Positions 24,203 through 32,901 of a stretch of DNA of 64,000 nt are shown piece by piece. Source of the DNA: Fen-1364 sp049515135 (lineage in GTDB: Bacteria > Spirochaetota > Spirochaetia > SZUA-6 > Fen-1364). The notes beneath the pieces are model-generated. The model was not told the DNA's origin, made no database searches, and saw nothing but the letters and a program-made list of their open reading frames with translations. The stretch spans positions 11,965 through 75,964 of the forward strand of contig JBEKUJ010000017.1 of assembly GCA_049515135.1 (NCBI GenBank), in the 5' to 3' direction. Position numbers and translations under genes: made by a program. How positions within the stretch are numbered: position 1 is the stretch's first letter; each line of letters opens with the position of its first letter.

Positions 24203-24986
24203 GCTGCAAGGCCTCACGCGGCGCTTCGGCCCGCTGATTGCCGTCAATGACCTTCATCTTTCCATCGACAAGGCGGAGATGTTCGCCCTTCTGGGTCCCA
24301 ATGGAGCGGGCAAGAGCACAACCATCAAGATGCTCACCACGCTGCTCGCCCCCAGCGCGGGGACGGCTATTGTGGACGGCCTCGACATAGTCCGCCAGCC
24401 GGGAGCAGTGCGGCGGATCATCGGCTACGTGCCCCAGATGCTTTCGGCGGACGGAACGCTGACCGGCATGGAGAACCTTCTGGTGTTCGCGAAGCTCTAC
24501 GACCTGCCGCGCAGGGAGCGGCGGGAACGGGTTTGGGCAGCCCTTGATTTCATGGGGCTCTCCGATGCGTCGGACAGGCCGGTGCGCCAGTATTCCGGCG
24601 GCATGATCAGGCGCCTGGAAATCGCGCAGTCCATGCTGCACAACCCGCGCGTCCTGTTCATGGACGAGCCGACGGTGGGGCTGGACCCTGCTGCGCGGCG
24701 CGCGGTCTGGGACCACATCGAAGAGCTCAGAAGGCGCACAGGCGCCACTATCGTCCTTACGACGCACCAGATGGAGGAGGCGGATTCACTGTGCGACAGG
24801 ATCGCGATCATGCACAGGGGGGTCCGTGTGGCCCAGGGGACCCCGGCAGAGCTGAAGTCTTCAATCGGGGGGAACGGGACCACCCTTGACGATGTTTTCA
24901 TCCACTACACGGGCAGCAATCTGGATTCAGGAGGTACATACCGTGAAACCAGGCGGACACGCAGGCGGGTTCGCCGTCTCGGCTGA
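24189..24986 (+). CDS. ABC-2 type exporter ATP-binding protein (DrrA-like)
   Basis: A 265-residue ATPase of the daunorubicin-resistance/ABC-2 class. Walker A is GPNGAGKST (residues about 36-44), the Q-loop is IGYVPQMLSADGTLT, the signature is QYSGGMIRRLEIAQSM, Walker B is VLFMDEPTVGLDP, and the switch His is in TIVLTTHQMEEADSL. The C-terminus has TTLDDVFIHYTG, the short tail typical of DrrA proteins. It overlaps the marR stop by 14 bases and the permease start by 44 bases. With the permease it should form an exporter of a hydrophobic drug or lipid-like molecule; the substrate is unknown. Confidence 0.92.
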   Translation: MPMLELQGLTRRFGPLIAVNDLHLSIDKAEMFALLGPNGAGKSTTIKMLTTLLAPSAGTAIVDGLDIVRQPGAVRRIIGYVPQMLSADGTLTGMENLLVFAKLYDLPRRERRERVWAALDFMGLSDASDRPVRQYSGGMIRRLEIAQSMLHNPRVLFMDEPTVGLDPAARRAVWDHIEELRRRTGATIVLTTHQMEEADSLCDRIAIMHRGVRVAQGTPAELKSSIGGNGTTLDDVFIHYTGSNLDSGGTYRETRRTRRRVRRLG

Positions 24987-25791
24987 GCTCGACCTTGGCA
25001 GGACGGACCTTTTTTTCTGGCTCGCCCGCTACATCGGGAGGACGCTCACCATTGCGGGGATGGAGGCGCGCAAGCTCCTCCATGACCCGACCGAGCTTCT
25101 CACCCGCGCAGTTCAGCCTGCTCTGTGGCTCCTGGTCTTCGGCCAGGTCTTCACGCGCATTCGCGCCATCCCGACGGGAAACATGCGCTACATCGACTTC
25201 ATGGCGCCCGGGATACTTTCGCAGAGCGTGCTGTTCATAGCGATTTTCTACGGCATCTCCGTTATCTGGGAGCGGGACCTCGGGATCCTCCACAAGTTCC
25301 TCGTGAGCCCAACCCCAAGGTCCGCCCTCGTGCTGGGCAAGGCCATTTCCGCGGGGCTGCGCGGCCTTGCGCAGGCCCTCATCGTCTATCTCCTTGCAGT
25401 GCTCCTGGGCGTCGGGATGGATTGGAACCCTCTTTCCCTCCTGGGCGTGCTGCTGGTGGTCATGCTGGGCGCAGCCTTTTTCTCGACATTTTCGCTTATC
25501 ATTGCCTGCCTGGTGAAAACCCGGGAACGCTTCATGGGGATCGGACAGATCCTCACGATGCCGCTGTTCTTTGCCAGCAACGCAATCTACCCGATATCGA
25601 TCATGCCGCGATGGCTGCAGATCATCTCCCACGCGAACCCGCTCACCTACCAGGTCGATGCGCTGCGCTTCCTCATGCTGTCGAGCGGCAGCAGCTTGAA
25701 CGGGCTGGGAATGGATTTCGGGGTGCTGGCGGCGGCCACGGTGCTCGTCGTGGCTGTCGGATCCCGCCTGTACCCGACACTCGCGACATGA
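24943..25791 (+). CDS. ABC-2 type exporter permease (DrrB-like)
   Basis: A 282-residue membrane protein with about six transmembrane segments, after an N-terminal cytoplasmic stretch of some 25 residues. It carries the ABC-2 permease signature around IWERDLGILHKFLVSPTPRS and MPLFFASNAIYPISIMPRWL, then ISHANPLTYQVDALR. These are well-conserved features of the DrrB/NodJ group. The GTG start at 24943 has AGGAGG 8 bases upstream and lies within the 3' end of the ATPase gene. It forms the exporter channel with the preceding ATPase. Confidence 0.9.
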   Translation: MKPGGHAGGFAVSAELDLGRTDLFFWLARYIGRTLTIAGMEARKLLHDPTELLTRAVQPALWLLVFGQVFTRIRAIPTGNMRYIDFMAPGILSQSVLFIAIFYGISVIWERDLGILHKFLVSPTPRSALVLGKAISAGLRGLAQALIVYLLAVLLGVGMDWNPLSLLGVLLVVMLGAAFFSTFSLIIACLVKTRERFMGIGQILTMPLFFASNAIYPISIMPRWLQIISHANPLTYQVDALRFLMLSSGSSLNGLGMDFGVLAAATVLVVAVGSRLYPTLAT

Positions 25792-25806
25792 GCGGAAGCG
25801 GCAGAG

Positions 25807-27231
25807 CTACCTGATGGGAATCTCAAGGTAGCCGGTTTTGCCTGTCACCCCGTCGCGAAGGAGGACAACGACGCTACCCGTCTGGATGGCGTCGCCGGCA
25901 TGCTGGCGGAACTGGTCCTGGTCGTTGACGTCCTCACCGTCCACCTGGAAAATGATGTCCCCCTTGTCGATCCCCGCGCTGTCGGCCGGGCTGCCAGTCA
26001 CGACCTCCCTGACAACGACACCGGCGGTCTCGGTCAGACCGATGCTTTGAGCAAGGGAGGAGGAGACAGATTCCACGCGCAGACCCAGGAGCGCGTAGCC
26101 GGGACGGGCGGCCTGCTTTTCCGCCAGAACCAGCTGGTCCGCCACCGTGAGCTTCAACCGGAGAGCCGTTCCGTTCCTGAGGAGCCCGATGGTAAGGATC
26201 GACCCGGGCGTTGATGCCGCAATCAGCCTGTTGAGCTGGGCGGCTGAGGCGACGGGCGTCTCCTGCAGGGAAGTGACGAGGTCCCCCGCTGCCACGGCCG
26301 ATGCGGCGCCCGGGCCAAGGGGAAGGGCTTCAGTCACCACGACGCCGCGTGTGCCGGGCGGCAGCTTCAGGACCCGGCGGATGGATTCGGTCAGGTCCTG
26401 CACGGCGATTCCCAGGTCGCCCCGGGTCACTTTTCCCTCCCTGATGAGGGTCCCGGCAACGGCCTTCAGGAGGTTGGAAGGGATGGCGAACCCCAACCCC
26501 TCCGAGCCCTGGGTCGCAGACAGAATCAGAGCGTTCATCCCGACAACCTCGCCCCTGAGATTGAGGAGCGGGCCGCCGCTGTTGCCTGGATTTATGGCGG
26601 TGTCGGTCTGGATGAAATCCTCCAGCCCCGCGGGGGCCCGGGCGCCCACCCCCAGCCTGTGGGTGGCGCTCACAATGCCGGCCGTCACGGTCCAGTCGAG
26701 GCCTCGGGGAGAGCCGATTGCAACAACCCAGTCTCCCACCCGAAGAGTATCCGAGTCACCCAGTCTGGCCACGCGGGCCTGACCAGTCCCTTCGACCTTG
26801 AGGACTGCCACGTCGGTGAAGCGGTCGGAGCCGACCAGCCTGGCGGGACTCTCCGTGCCGTCATAGAAATGGACCGTGATGGAATCAGCATTCTCCACCA
26901 CGTGGTTGTTCGTGACGATGAGCCCCTCGGGGTCGATGAGGATTCCGCTGCCCAACGCGCGCATGGGCACCTTGGAAATCCCCAGGGGAGCATCCGAGAA
27001 CAGGCCCAAAGGACCCAGGCGGGGGATCTGACGAAGCGTTGTGCCGGACACGTCGATGTGAACGACGCTGGGAAGCGCAGAATCCGAAACCGCGGCGATG
27101 GCGTCCTGGAACCCCCAGACATCATGGACAACCACTCGATCCGCCGGCTGCGCCCCGCCGGACTGGCCGCTGGATGCGCACCCGTAGAGAGCCCACGCGC
27201 AGGCGGCAACAAGGATCCACCTGACTTTCAT
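25807..27231 (-). CDS. HtrA/DegP-type serine protease lipoprotein with two PDZ domains
   Basis: A 474-residue trypsin-like protease anchored as a lipoprotein: the signal peptide MKVRWILVAACAWAL ends in YGC, so Cys18 should be lipidated. The catalytic triad is H110 (IVTNNHVVENA), D140 (DRFTDVAVLKV) and S218 (NPGNSGGPLLN). Two PDZ domains follow, about residues 270-370 and 375-470, with a GSPADSAGIDKGDII loop in the second. Lipidation distinguishes it from the two soluble-type HtrA paralogues at 56.7 and 60.6 kb. It should degrade or refold damaged envelope proteins. The start at 27231 has GAAGGTGAGA directly upstream. It is divergent from the HD-GYP gene. Confidence 0.92.
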   Translation of the reverse strand: MKVRWILVAACAWALYGCASSGQSGGAQPADRVVVHDVWGFQDAIAAVSDSALPSVVHIDVSGTTLRQIPRLGPLGLFSDAPLGISKVPMRALGSGILIDPEGLIVTNNHVVENADSITVHFYDGTESPARLVGSDRFTDVAVLKVEGTGQARVARLGDSDTLRVGDWVVAIGSPRGLDWTVTAGIVSATHRLGVGARAPAGLEDFIQTDTAINPGNSGGPLLNLRGEVVGMNALILSATQGSEGLGFAIPSNLLKAVAGTLIREGKVTRGDLGIAVQDLTESIRRVLKLPPGTRGVVVTEALPLGPGAASAVAAGDLVTSLQETPVASAAQLNRLIAASTPGSILTIGLLRNGTALRLKLTVADQLVLAEKQAARPGYALLGLRVESVSSSLAQSIGLTETAGVVVREVVTGSPADSAGIDKGDIIFQVDGEDVNDQDQFRQHAGDAIQTGSVVVLLRDGVTGKTGYLEIPIR

Positions 27232-27386
27232 TCTCACCTTCTCTGGCCTATAAGATAACGCTGTCGGCCGCGGGCGGGAAATGCGCACCGTCCGGCAGGC
27301 TGCCGGCACGGAAACCGGCGCCGGGGATAGCTTTGCTCCGGGGAACGGCCTATACTGCCGGGAGAAACCGCGGAAAGGAGGCCGGC

Positions 27387-28601
27387 GTGGCCAGGCGCAG
27401 AGACGATCCTTCTCTGTTGAACATGATCCTGGAAAAACAGGAGAAACTCCATCACATCCGGGATCTGAACACGCTGCTGGACAATCTGCTGTATGAGACC
27501 CGCGCGCTGACCGCAGCGGATGCCGGGTCGATTTTCCTGGTAGAAGGGAAAAAGCTTCAGTTCAGCTACGTGCAGAACGATTCGCTGTTCAAGAGCGATT
27601 TCCTTTCCAACAAATACATCTATACGAACAATGAGATCGATATCGACGAGCGGTCCATCGCCGGCTATGTGGCGTTCACCGGCGAGTCTCTCCTGATCGA
27701 CGATGCGTACGCCATCGATTCCTCCTTCCCGTTCTCCTTCAACCCCTACTTCGACCAGATTTCGTCCTACCGCACCGTCAGCATGCTCATCGTTCCCATC
27801 CGGACCAGCAAGAACGCAATGGTGGGGGTGCTGGAGCTGATCAACCGCCTCGACGTGGCCGGGACTCCCGTCCCCTTCACGGAGGATCAACGGTTCTACA
27901 TCACGCAGTTCGCCTTCTATGCGGGGATCGCGATTGAGCGCGCGCGACTGCTGCGGGACGTGGTGTTCAAGATGGTGCGCACCACGGAGCTGCGCGATCC
28001 TGAGGAGACGCAGCCCCACGTCAGCCGCGTGGGCTCCTACGCGGTGGAGCTGTATCAGAAATGGGCGGAGAGGCACGCGGTAGCCCGGGATGAGGTGAAT
28101 GATTTCAAGGATATCCTGAAGATCTCCTCGATGCTCCATGACATCGGCAAGGTGGGCGTATCGGATGCCATCCTGAAAAAGCGGCAGGACCTGACCCGTG
28201 AGGAGTTCGATGCCATCAAGTACCACACCGTGTACGGCGCTCAGTTCTTCGAGAACCCCACCTCTGAGTGGGACACCCTTGCCTATGAAGTGGCACTGAA
28301 CCACCACGAGCGTTGGGACGGGACAGGGTACCCCGGTGTCGTGAAGGACATCCATGAGAAGATTCTGAAGTTCGGTCCGGGGAAGAAAGGCAGCAGCATC
28401 CCCCTGTCTGCACGGATCGTCACGCTTGCGGACGTCTACGACGCTCTGATCTGCAAACGGGTCTACAAGGATGCCTGGGAGGAGGACAGGGTCCTCTTCT
28501 ATATCAAGGAGCAGGCGGGCAGGCAGTTCGACCCGGAGCTGGTTTCCCTTTTCTTCGAGATCTACGACATCATACGAGCGATCAGGGAAAAGTGGGCGTA
28601 A
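27387..28601 (+). CDS. GAF-HD-GYP cyclic-di-GMP phosphodiesterase
   Basis: A soluble 404-residue signalling enzyme. An N-terminal GAF domain (about residues 20-185, with DLNTLLDNLLYETRALTAAD and VPIRTSKNAMVGVLELINRL) senses a ligand. The C-terminal HD-GYP domain (about 195-400) has H251-D252 in SSMLHDIGKVGVSD, the second metal site in LNHHERWDGTGYPG with the defining G-Y-P (residues 314-316), and ARIVTLADVYDAL. HD-GYP enzymes hydrolyse cyclic-di-GMP to GMP, and the key residues are present. The GTG start at 27387 follows AAAGGAGG. It may set the local second-messenger level for the PilZ protein encoded at 34.3 kb. Confidence 0.92.
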   Translation: MARRRDDPSLLNMILEKQEKLHHIRDLNTLLDNLLYETRALTAADAGSIFLVEGKKLQFSYVQNDSLFKSDFLSNKYIYTNNEIDIDERSIAGYVAFTGESLLIDDAYAIDSSFPFSFNPYFDQISSYRTVSMLIVPIRTSKNAMVGVLELINRLDVAGTPVPFTEDQRFYITQFAFYAGIAIERARLLRDVVFKMVRTTELRDPEETQPHVSRVGSYAVELYQKWAERHAVARDEVNDFKDILKISSMLHDIGKVGVSDAILKKRQDLTREEFDAIKYHTVYGAQFFENPTSEWDTLAYEVALNHHERWDGTGYPGVVKDIHEKILKFGPGKKGSSIPLSARIVTLADVYDALICKRVYKDAWEEDRVLFYIKEQAGRQFDPELVSLFFEIYDIIRAIREKWA

Positions 28602-28618
28602 CACGGCCGAAGGCCGTG
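28602..28618. terminator. bidirectional hairpin between convergent genes
   Basis: CACGGCC-GAA-GGCCGTG is a perfect 7-base-pair stem with a 3-base loop, filling exactly the space between the HD-GYP stop and the convergent lipoprotein stop. No strong T-run is present, so it is a plausible but weak terminator. Confidence 0.5.
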
Positions 28619-29869
28619 CTAGAATTGCTCCACGAGGTTTTGTTTCGCCGTTGCCTTGTCCAGATAGTCCGCGGCCTGTTCGTAGCTGACGTCGATCGAT
28701 ACGATGGTCCGGAGAAGGTCGATTGCGCCTTTGAAGTCCTCGTTCCTGTAATCGTTGACCGCTGCGGCATACATCTGAGGCAGGTATGAGCGCACCTTCT
28801 GCCTGCGGGTGTCCAGCTGATCAAGACCGGCCTGGTCCACCGTTCTCTTAGCAAGGGCCTCGATCCTGGTGCTTGCCGCAGCCAGATCCCCCCCGTCGAT
28901 CAGGCTGTCGATCTGCTGGATGGACGCATCGAAGGAAGTCTGCTGCTCCTCCTGGGCGGCGAGGTCCGCGATCTTCTTTTTCAGCGCCAGGGCCTCGTCC
29001 GTCTCCGAGAGCCTGAGAGCCTCGTCGACCTTGTCCTCCGCCAGTACATACGCCTTGTGCGAGTACAGGCTGCGAGCCCACCGGTAGTCAAGGGAATAGC
29101 GTGCCGCGGCCACCCGGGCATCCAAGATCCCTCCCACCTTCCTGCTTGCCGCAGCGATCTGCGCAATCTGGTCACGCGCGTTTTCGAACTGGCCGGCGAC
29201 AACGAGCTTGTTGACGCCGGCAAGCTGCGAGGCGGCAATCTGGTCCAGCGCAGTCTTCAGGGATTTCGTCTGGCCGGTGGCGGTCGAGTTCTGCGGATCC
29301 AGCAGGATGACCTTGCCGAAGCTCTGATAGGCGTCGATGTCCGCGTTTTCCCTGTCCGTGATCTGGGCCGCCTGGGCGGCCTTTGCAAGGGACGTCCAGG
29401 CCTTTGACAGATACTGCGCAATGAGCGTCTGGCGCGTGGTCTCCGTGTCCCGGGCCAGCCGCGCAGCGGAGGCATTCGAGGGGTCAAGGCGGCTGGCAGT
29501 CTGGACGGCCGCGCACATGGCGTAGTTTTCCTCCTCGCTCCTTCTCTGGCGCGCGAAGTAGGATTGGGCTTCTTTCAGGGCCTGGGACACCTGGGCTGAC
29601 CGGAAATTATCCACGAGATCGCGATACCGGGCGGCAAGGAGGTTCTGCGGGTCGTAGCGAAGCGCCATGGTGAAATACTCCCGCACCGAGGCCACCTTGC
29701 TCAGGTCTCCCTTCCTGATCAGCTGAGACTGGTACTGGATCACCCCCTGGTCCACGAGGGCCCTGGCCTTTGCCTGGGCGTCGAGATTCGAGAGCAAGAA
29801 ACTGTCCTGGGCTGATGCGCAGCCGAAGACAGCCAGCGCGGCGAGGGCGGCGATGCATTTGAACCGCAT
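28619..29869 (-). CDS. TPR-like lipoprotein of unknown function
   Basis: A 416-residue lipoprotein: MRFKCIAALAALAVF followed by GCAS gives lipidated Cys17. The mature part is nearly all helix, in repeated 35-50-residue units of TPR character. Examples are REYFTMALRYDPQNLLAARY, AAVQTASRLDPSNASAARLA and SFGKVILLDPQNSTATGQTK, each with an x-L-D/R-P-x-N turn. Later helices (AEDKVDEALRLSETDEALAL) are coiled-coil-like. It should be a protein-protein scaffold on the inner or outer membrane. The start at 29869 is placed by the lipoprotein signal; the frame extends upstream through the neighbouring small gene. No enzymatic motif is seen. Confidence 0.8.
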   Translation of the reverse strand: MRFKCIAALAALAVFGCASAQDSFLLSNLDAQAKARALVDQGVIQYQSQLIRKGDLSKVASVREYFTMALRYDPQNLLAARYRDLVDNFRSAQVSQALKEAQSYFARQRRSEEENYAMCAAVQTASRLDPSNASAARLARDTETTRQTLIAQYLSKAWTSLAKAAQAAQITDRENADIDAYQSFGKVILLDPQNSTATGQTKSLKTALDQIAASQLAGVNKLVVAGQFENARDQIAQIAAASRKVGGILDARVAAARYSLDYRWARSLYSHKAYVLAEDKVDEALRLSETDEALALKKKIADLAAQEEQQTSFDASIQQIDSLIDGGDLAAASTRIEALAKRTVDQAGLDQLDTRRQKVRSYLPQMYAAAVNDYRNEDFKGAIDLLRTIVSIDVSYEQAADYLDKATAKQNLVEQF

Positions 29870-29877
29870 GTCTTTCT

Positions 29878-30216
29878 CTACGACCTTTTTCTCTTGCCCC
29901 GGCTGATTTTCCCTGCAGGGGATTGCCGAGTTCCAATCCGGGCCCCGGGGATCACCCCGGCAGCCATGTCGCGCGGCGGGAACGGCAGGGGGCCGGCAGC
30001 GCGGGCATCCGCAATGAAAGCCGCGTTGCAGATCCTGCCGACGCGGTCCACCACTTCTCGAACGATCAGGAGCTCGACGAAGTTGCGATCCACTCCCTGC
30101 TTCAGGGTTTCGGCGTCCAGCTTTCTTGCAATGCTCCCCGCGGCGTCGAGCTGTTGGAAGGCGCGGCCAAGCGCTCCTTCCGCTCGTCTCATCAGTTGTT
30201 CGATGCGTTTTGTCAT
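29878..30216 (-). CDS. small hypothetical protein upstream of TPR lipoprotein
   Basis: A 112-residue protein with no signal peptide. The first 75 residues are helical and charged (MTKRIEQLMRRAEGALGRAF, then RNFVELLIVREVVDRVGRIC). The last 35 residues are rich in Pro, Gly, Arg and Lys and end in SRGKRKRS. I do not recognise it. The ATG at 30216 is chosen by the helix start; a further in-frame codon exists at 30246. Its stop lies 8 bases before the start of the lipoprotein gene, so the two are likely co-transcribed. No good ribosome site is visible, and its reality rests mainly on codon character and position. Confidence 0.5.
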   Translation of the reverse strand: MTKRIEQLMRRAEGALGRAFQQLDAAGSIARKLDAETLKQGVDRNFVELLIVREVVDRVGRICNAAFIADARAAGPLPFPPRDMAAGVIPGARIGTRQSPAGKISRGKRKRS

Positions 30217-30479
30217 TTGCCGCCCAGGCTCTTTCCTGCACAGCATACCTCTTTTTGAGAGACCACAGCAAGTCTGCGCGGGCAGGCTTCGCGGAATATT
30301 TTTGCCTTGCCGCCGTTGTCTGCATATCTTTCACGTGTCAGATACGTGCACGGCACGGCACGTGCCTGTGCTGCAGGTGAGAATAGTTGCAAGGGCGTCG
30401 GGAAAGGGCTTTTCAACCGACTGTTGATGGGCTGCTCAGCGCGATGGAGAAAGGAGTTCCTTGGGCACGCATTCGAGGG
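30217..30479. other. intergenic stretch with inverted repeat
   Basis: About 260 bases without a supported gene between the small hypothetical gene and the EAL remnant. It is expected to hold the promoters of both flanking transcription units. An inverted repeat ACGTGC-N8-GCACGT lies at 30344-30363. I could not assign a convincing -35/-10 pair. Confidence 0.4.
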
Positions 30480-30618
30480 CGTTGACCGAAATGGACGTGC
30501 AGCCCGGGTCTGCCTCTCCGCGGACGCACGCGGCTCCGAGATCGTCTCCGCCATCATCGCCATGAGCCGCAGCCTGAATCTCGACGTGAGACCCCCAATG
30601 AGGCGGAGGTCGAGGGGA
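30480..30618 (+). pseudogene. remnant of an EAL-domain (c-di-GMP phosphodiesterase) gene
   Basis: One frame reads LSADARGSEIVSAIIAMSRS then LNLDV at about 30514-30588, which follows the EAL-domain consensus (D-x-R-x-x-x-I-V-x-A-I-I-x-L-A-x-x-L-x-L-x-V). The expected next residues, AEGVE, appear only after a frame change as AEVE near 30601-30612. Nothing else of the domain, including the catalytic E-A-L motif, is found nearby. The fragment ends against the start of the HATPase gene with an apparent ATGA overlap that I think is accidental. It may instead be an unrelated small gene, but the motif order favours a decayed EAL gene. Confidence 0.45.
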
Positions 30619-30620
30619 GT

Positions 30621-31109
30621 ATGAGTCCGGAGCTCGAGCTTCGCGTGGCGTCTGATTGGAACGAGGTCGGCAGAGTCAATCAGGCGGTGAGCGAGTTCCT
30701 GAGCGGCTGCGGGCTGCCGGCCGAGGGCGTCGACAAATACACCATGGTCGCCTGCGAGCTCGTGGAGAACGGGATCAAGTACGGGCATTTCAGCGGGGAA
30801 AAGGACGTCGTCAACGTGCGGGTGTGGATCGCCGGCGGCACGATCTCTGTCCTGGTCTCGAACCCGATCGGCAATTACTCCCGGACGTACCTGAGCGAGC
30901 TCGACCGCACAATCCAGTGGGTTCGCGGGTTCCAGGCCCCGTTCGAGGCGTACATTGCGAGGATGAAGGCGATCTCCCGCGAGCCCCTTGAAACCGACAA
31001 GAGCGGCCTCGGCCTCGTTCGGATAACGTACGAGGGCCGGGCGATGCTCGATTTCTACCTGGACGAAAACGACACGCTCAGCGTCTCAGCGGTCTCGACG
31101 CTGGAGTAA
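30621..31109 (+). CDS. HATPase_c anti-sigma-type kinase/regulator (RsbW/Slr1861-like)
   Basis: A 162-residue GHKL-ATPase protein of the partner-switching type. The N-box is TMVACELVENGIKYGHFSGE (Glu and Asn that bind Mg-ATP, about residues 44-54), and a G-rich lid segment is ETDKSGLGLVRITYEG (about residues 121-136). The fold is that of RsbW/SpoIIAB anti-sigma kinases. An inserted helical segment (SELDRTIQWVRGFQ) is characteristic of Slr1861-like cyanobacterial and spirochaete versions, whose targets are not always sigma factors. It is the first gene of an operon with a STAS/SiaC-like substrate, a methyltransferase, a PP2C phosphatase and a PilZ protein. It probably phosphorylates the SiaC/STAS-like partner. 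Confidence 0.88.
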   Translation: MSPELELRVASDWNEVGRVNQAVSEFLSGCGLPAEGVDKYTMVACELVENGIKYGHFSGEKDVVNVRVWIAGGTISVLVSNPIGNYSRTYLSELDRTIQWVRGFQAPFEAYIARMKAISREPLETDKSGLGLVRITYEGRAMLDFYLDENDTLSVSAVSTLE

Positions 31110-31125
31110 ACTCCGGAGGAGCACA

Positions 31126-31500
31126 ATGGCGAAAGCACAGACGTTCACGAACAATCAGCTGACCATCGACGTGGCGGACGAAGAGCGCACAATCACGGTC
31201 CACTTCCTCGGCAAGAGCATCCTGCGGGACCCCAATGATTTCGTCATGCCCATTCTCCTGCGGACCCTTGGGGAAGCCATACCGGCCAGGAAGCGGATCG
31301 TGATGAACTTCCGTGACCTCTCCTATATGAACTCCTCGACGCTGACGCCGGTGATCAAGATCCTGGAAAGAGCGCGGGTGGGCGAAGGCCAGATCACCGT
31401 GGAGTACCGCAAGTCCCTGAAATGGCAGGATATTTCCTTCTCCGCGCTGGTCATTTTCCAGACCCCCGATGGCAGGATCGTCATCGAAGGCACGGATTGA
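31126..31500 (+). CDS. SiaC/STAS-like partner-switch phosphoprotein
   Basis: A 124-residue protein with a STAS-like alpha/beta arrangement. The core RDLSYMNSSTLTPVIKILER matches in shape the SiaC (DUF1987)/anti-anti-sigma motif, in which a Ser or Thr after a strand ending in N is phosphorylated: Ser70, Ser71 or Thr72 of the NSST stretch. The segment HFLGKSILRDPNDFVMPILL contains the preceding strand and helix. In SiaC the equivalent loop reads LNTSS with Thr68 modified. It sits between a HATPase and a PP2C gene, exactly the kinase, substrate, phosphatase set of partner switching. GGAGGAG precedes the ATG. The assignment to SiaC or to STAS proper cannot be settled by eye. Confidence 0.75.
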   Translation: MAKAQTFTNNQLTIDVADEERTITVHFLGKSILRDPNDFVMPILLRTLGEAIPARKRIVMNFRDLSYMNSSTLTPVIKILERARVGEGQITVEYRKSLKWQDISFSALVIFQTPDGRIVIEGTD

Positions 31501-31506
31501 ACTGTC

Positions 31507-32901
31507 ATGACGCCGCAACCCCCCGTCCTTCAAGGCTGGCTCACAGCGGGAAGAATGAGGATCACGGTGCAGGCAGCCTACGCTTCACGCTACTCCGTCT
31601 GGGTGGAAGGCAATGGTGAGCAGCTCGGCCCTGAGATAGAGAACCTCGAAATCTCCCTCAACGACAAGCTCATCCAGATCGGGGCCTGCCGCGTGCTCCC
31701 GGGGAAGAACGGGGAGCACGCACGGCGGCTTGTCGCCGTGGGAAAGACCCATGATTTCGAGAAGCTTTTCTTCCATTCAAAAGTGGAAACCCTGGAATCT
31801 GCCGGGGTCAACCTGGCGCTCATCTTCGGCTACAAGAACAGCATCGATCCTGCCTTCCGCAACTTCGTCTCAGACCTGACCTACGACCTGAACGTCTATC
31901 TCAACGTCCTGGACCAGATGGACGCAGACTGCGCGAACGAGCCTCCCGATGTGCGGGAGGTCATCCAGCAGAGCATCATCAGCAGCGTGGGAAGGGAACT
32001 GCGAGACTACATGGAGAAGCAGAACGCGCAGCTGGACCGCGTGGTCAGCGGCTTCAGCGAGAAAGAGCATGAGCATCACGGGTTCTATTTCCGGCGGCAG
32101 CTCTGGAATATCCTGCTTCGCGCCCCCATCATGGCGCGCACCAACCTCAAGCCGCGGGGATACAACGGGGACTCGGAGATGATGCGCATGATCTACCTGG
32201 ACACCTACCAGGGAGACTCGACGTTCGGGAAGGTCATGCACAAGTTTTCGGTGGACCAGCAGGCCGCGCAGGCCGTGCGAAACAGGCGGCATGAAGTGGC
32301 CGGGATGCTCCACCGCTTCATTGAAAAGTCCCCCCTGCCCGAGTCGCAGAAGCTGCGGGTCCTCTCCGTGGCGTGCGGGCCGGCCTTCGAGGTGAGGGAC
32401 ATCCTGCGGACCCCGCAGGACTGCGCGCGGATGCACTTCTCCCTCTTCGACCAGGACCAGCAGGCCCTGCTGGAGGCGGCGGGGCTTGTGAGCGACATTG
32501 AGAGCGCCCTGCACACGGAGATTTCAGCGGATTTCATCCGTGAGTCGGTGCGGACAATGCTTGTCACCCGGGCTCTCCAGGAGAGATGGGGGCAATTCCA
32601 TTTCATCTATTCAATGGGGCTGTTCGACTACCTCACTGCCCCGGTTGCAACGGCCGTCCTCAGGAAGCTCTACCAGCTTCTGACCCCGGGCGGGGAGATG
32701 GCAATCGGCAACTTCTACGTCGTGAACCCCAGTCGTTTCTACATGGAGTACTGGCACGACTGGAAGATCATATACCGCACGGAGGACGACTTCACCCGGC
32801 TGGTGGACAACCTGCCGGGCGCCGAGGTCTCCGTGGAATACGACGCGACACGGATCCAGATGATGCTTCACGTCAGGAAGGCGAGCAATGCCGAAGGCTG
32901 A
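31507..32901 (+). CDS. SAM-dependent methyltransferase, PhcB-like, with N-terminal PilZ-like region
   Basis: A 464-residue soluble protein. The C-terminal part (about residues 280-460) is a class I methyltransferase: LRVLSVACGPAFEVRDIL is motif I with the SAM loop, FSLFDQDQQALLEAA follows, then FHFIYSMGLFDYLTAPVATA and LLTPGGEMAIGNF. The layout and the middle helical region (residues 100-270) resemble proteins annotated as extracellular-factor/3-hydroxypalmitate methyl ester synthesis (PhcB-related). The first 90 residues (RITVQAAYASRYSVWVEGNG onwards) look like a PilZ-type barrel. The start is uncertain: ATG at 31507 has no ribosome site; ATG at 31555 follows GGGAAG. Its place inside a partner-switching operon is the notable feature. 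Confidence 0.7.
   Translation: MTPQPPVLQGWLTAGRMRITVQAAYASRYSVWVEGNGEQLGPEIENLEISLNDKLIQIGACRVLPGKNGEHARRLVAVGKTHDFEKLFFHSKVETLESAGVNLALIFGYKNSIDPAFRNFVSDLTYDLNVYLNVLDQMDADCANEPPDVREVIQQSIISSVGRELRDYMEKQNAQLDRVVSGFSEKEHEHHGFYFRRQLWNILLRAPIMARTNLKPRGYNGDSEMMRMIYLDTYQGDSTFGKVMHKFSVDQQAAQAVRNRRHEVAGMLHRFIEKSPLPESQKLRVLSVACGPAFEVRDILRTPQDCARMHFSLFDQDQQALLEAAGLVSDIESALHTEISADFIRESVRTMLVTRALQERWGQFHFIYSMGLFDYLTAPVATAVLRKLYQLLTPGGEMAIGNFYVVNPSRFYMEYWHDWKIIYRTEDDFTRLVDNLPGAEVSVEYDATRIQMMLHVRKASNAEG

Noticed and set aside
27234..28604. 456-codon open frame on the minus strand through the HD-GYP gene
   Set aside because: It is exactly antisense to a protein with complete GAF and HD-GYP motifs and has no ribosome site or domain of its own.
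30621..31109. Assignment of the HATPase as a plain anti-sigma factor with a sigma factor partner
   Set aside because: No sigma-factor gene is seen in the window, and the inserted helix resembles Slr1861-like proteins whose partners are not always sigma factors. The role was left open.
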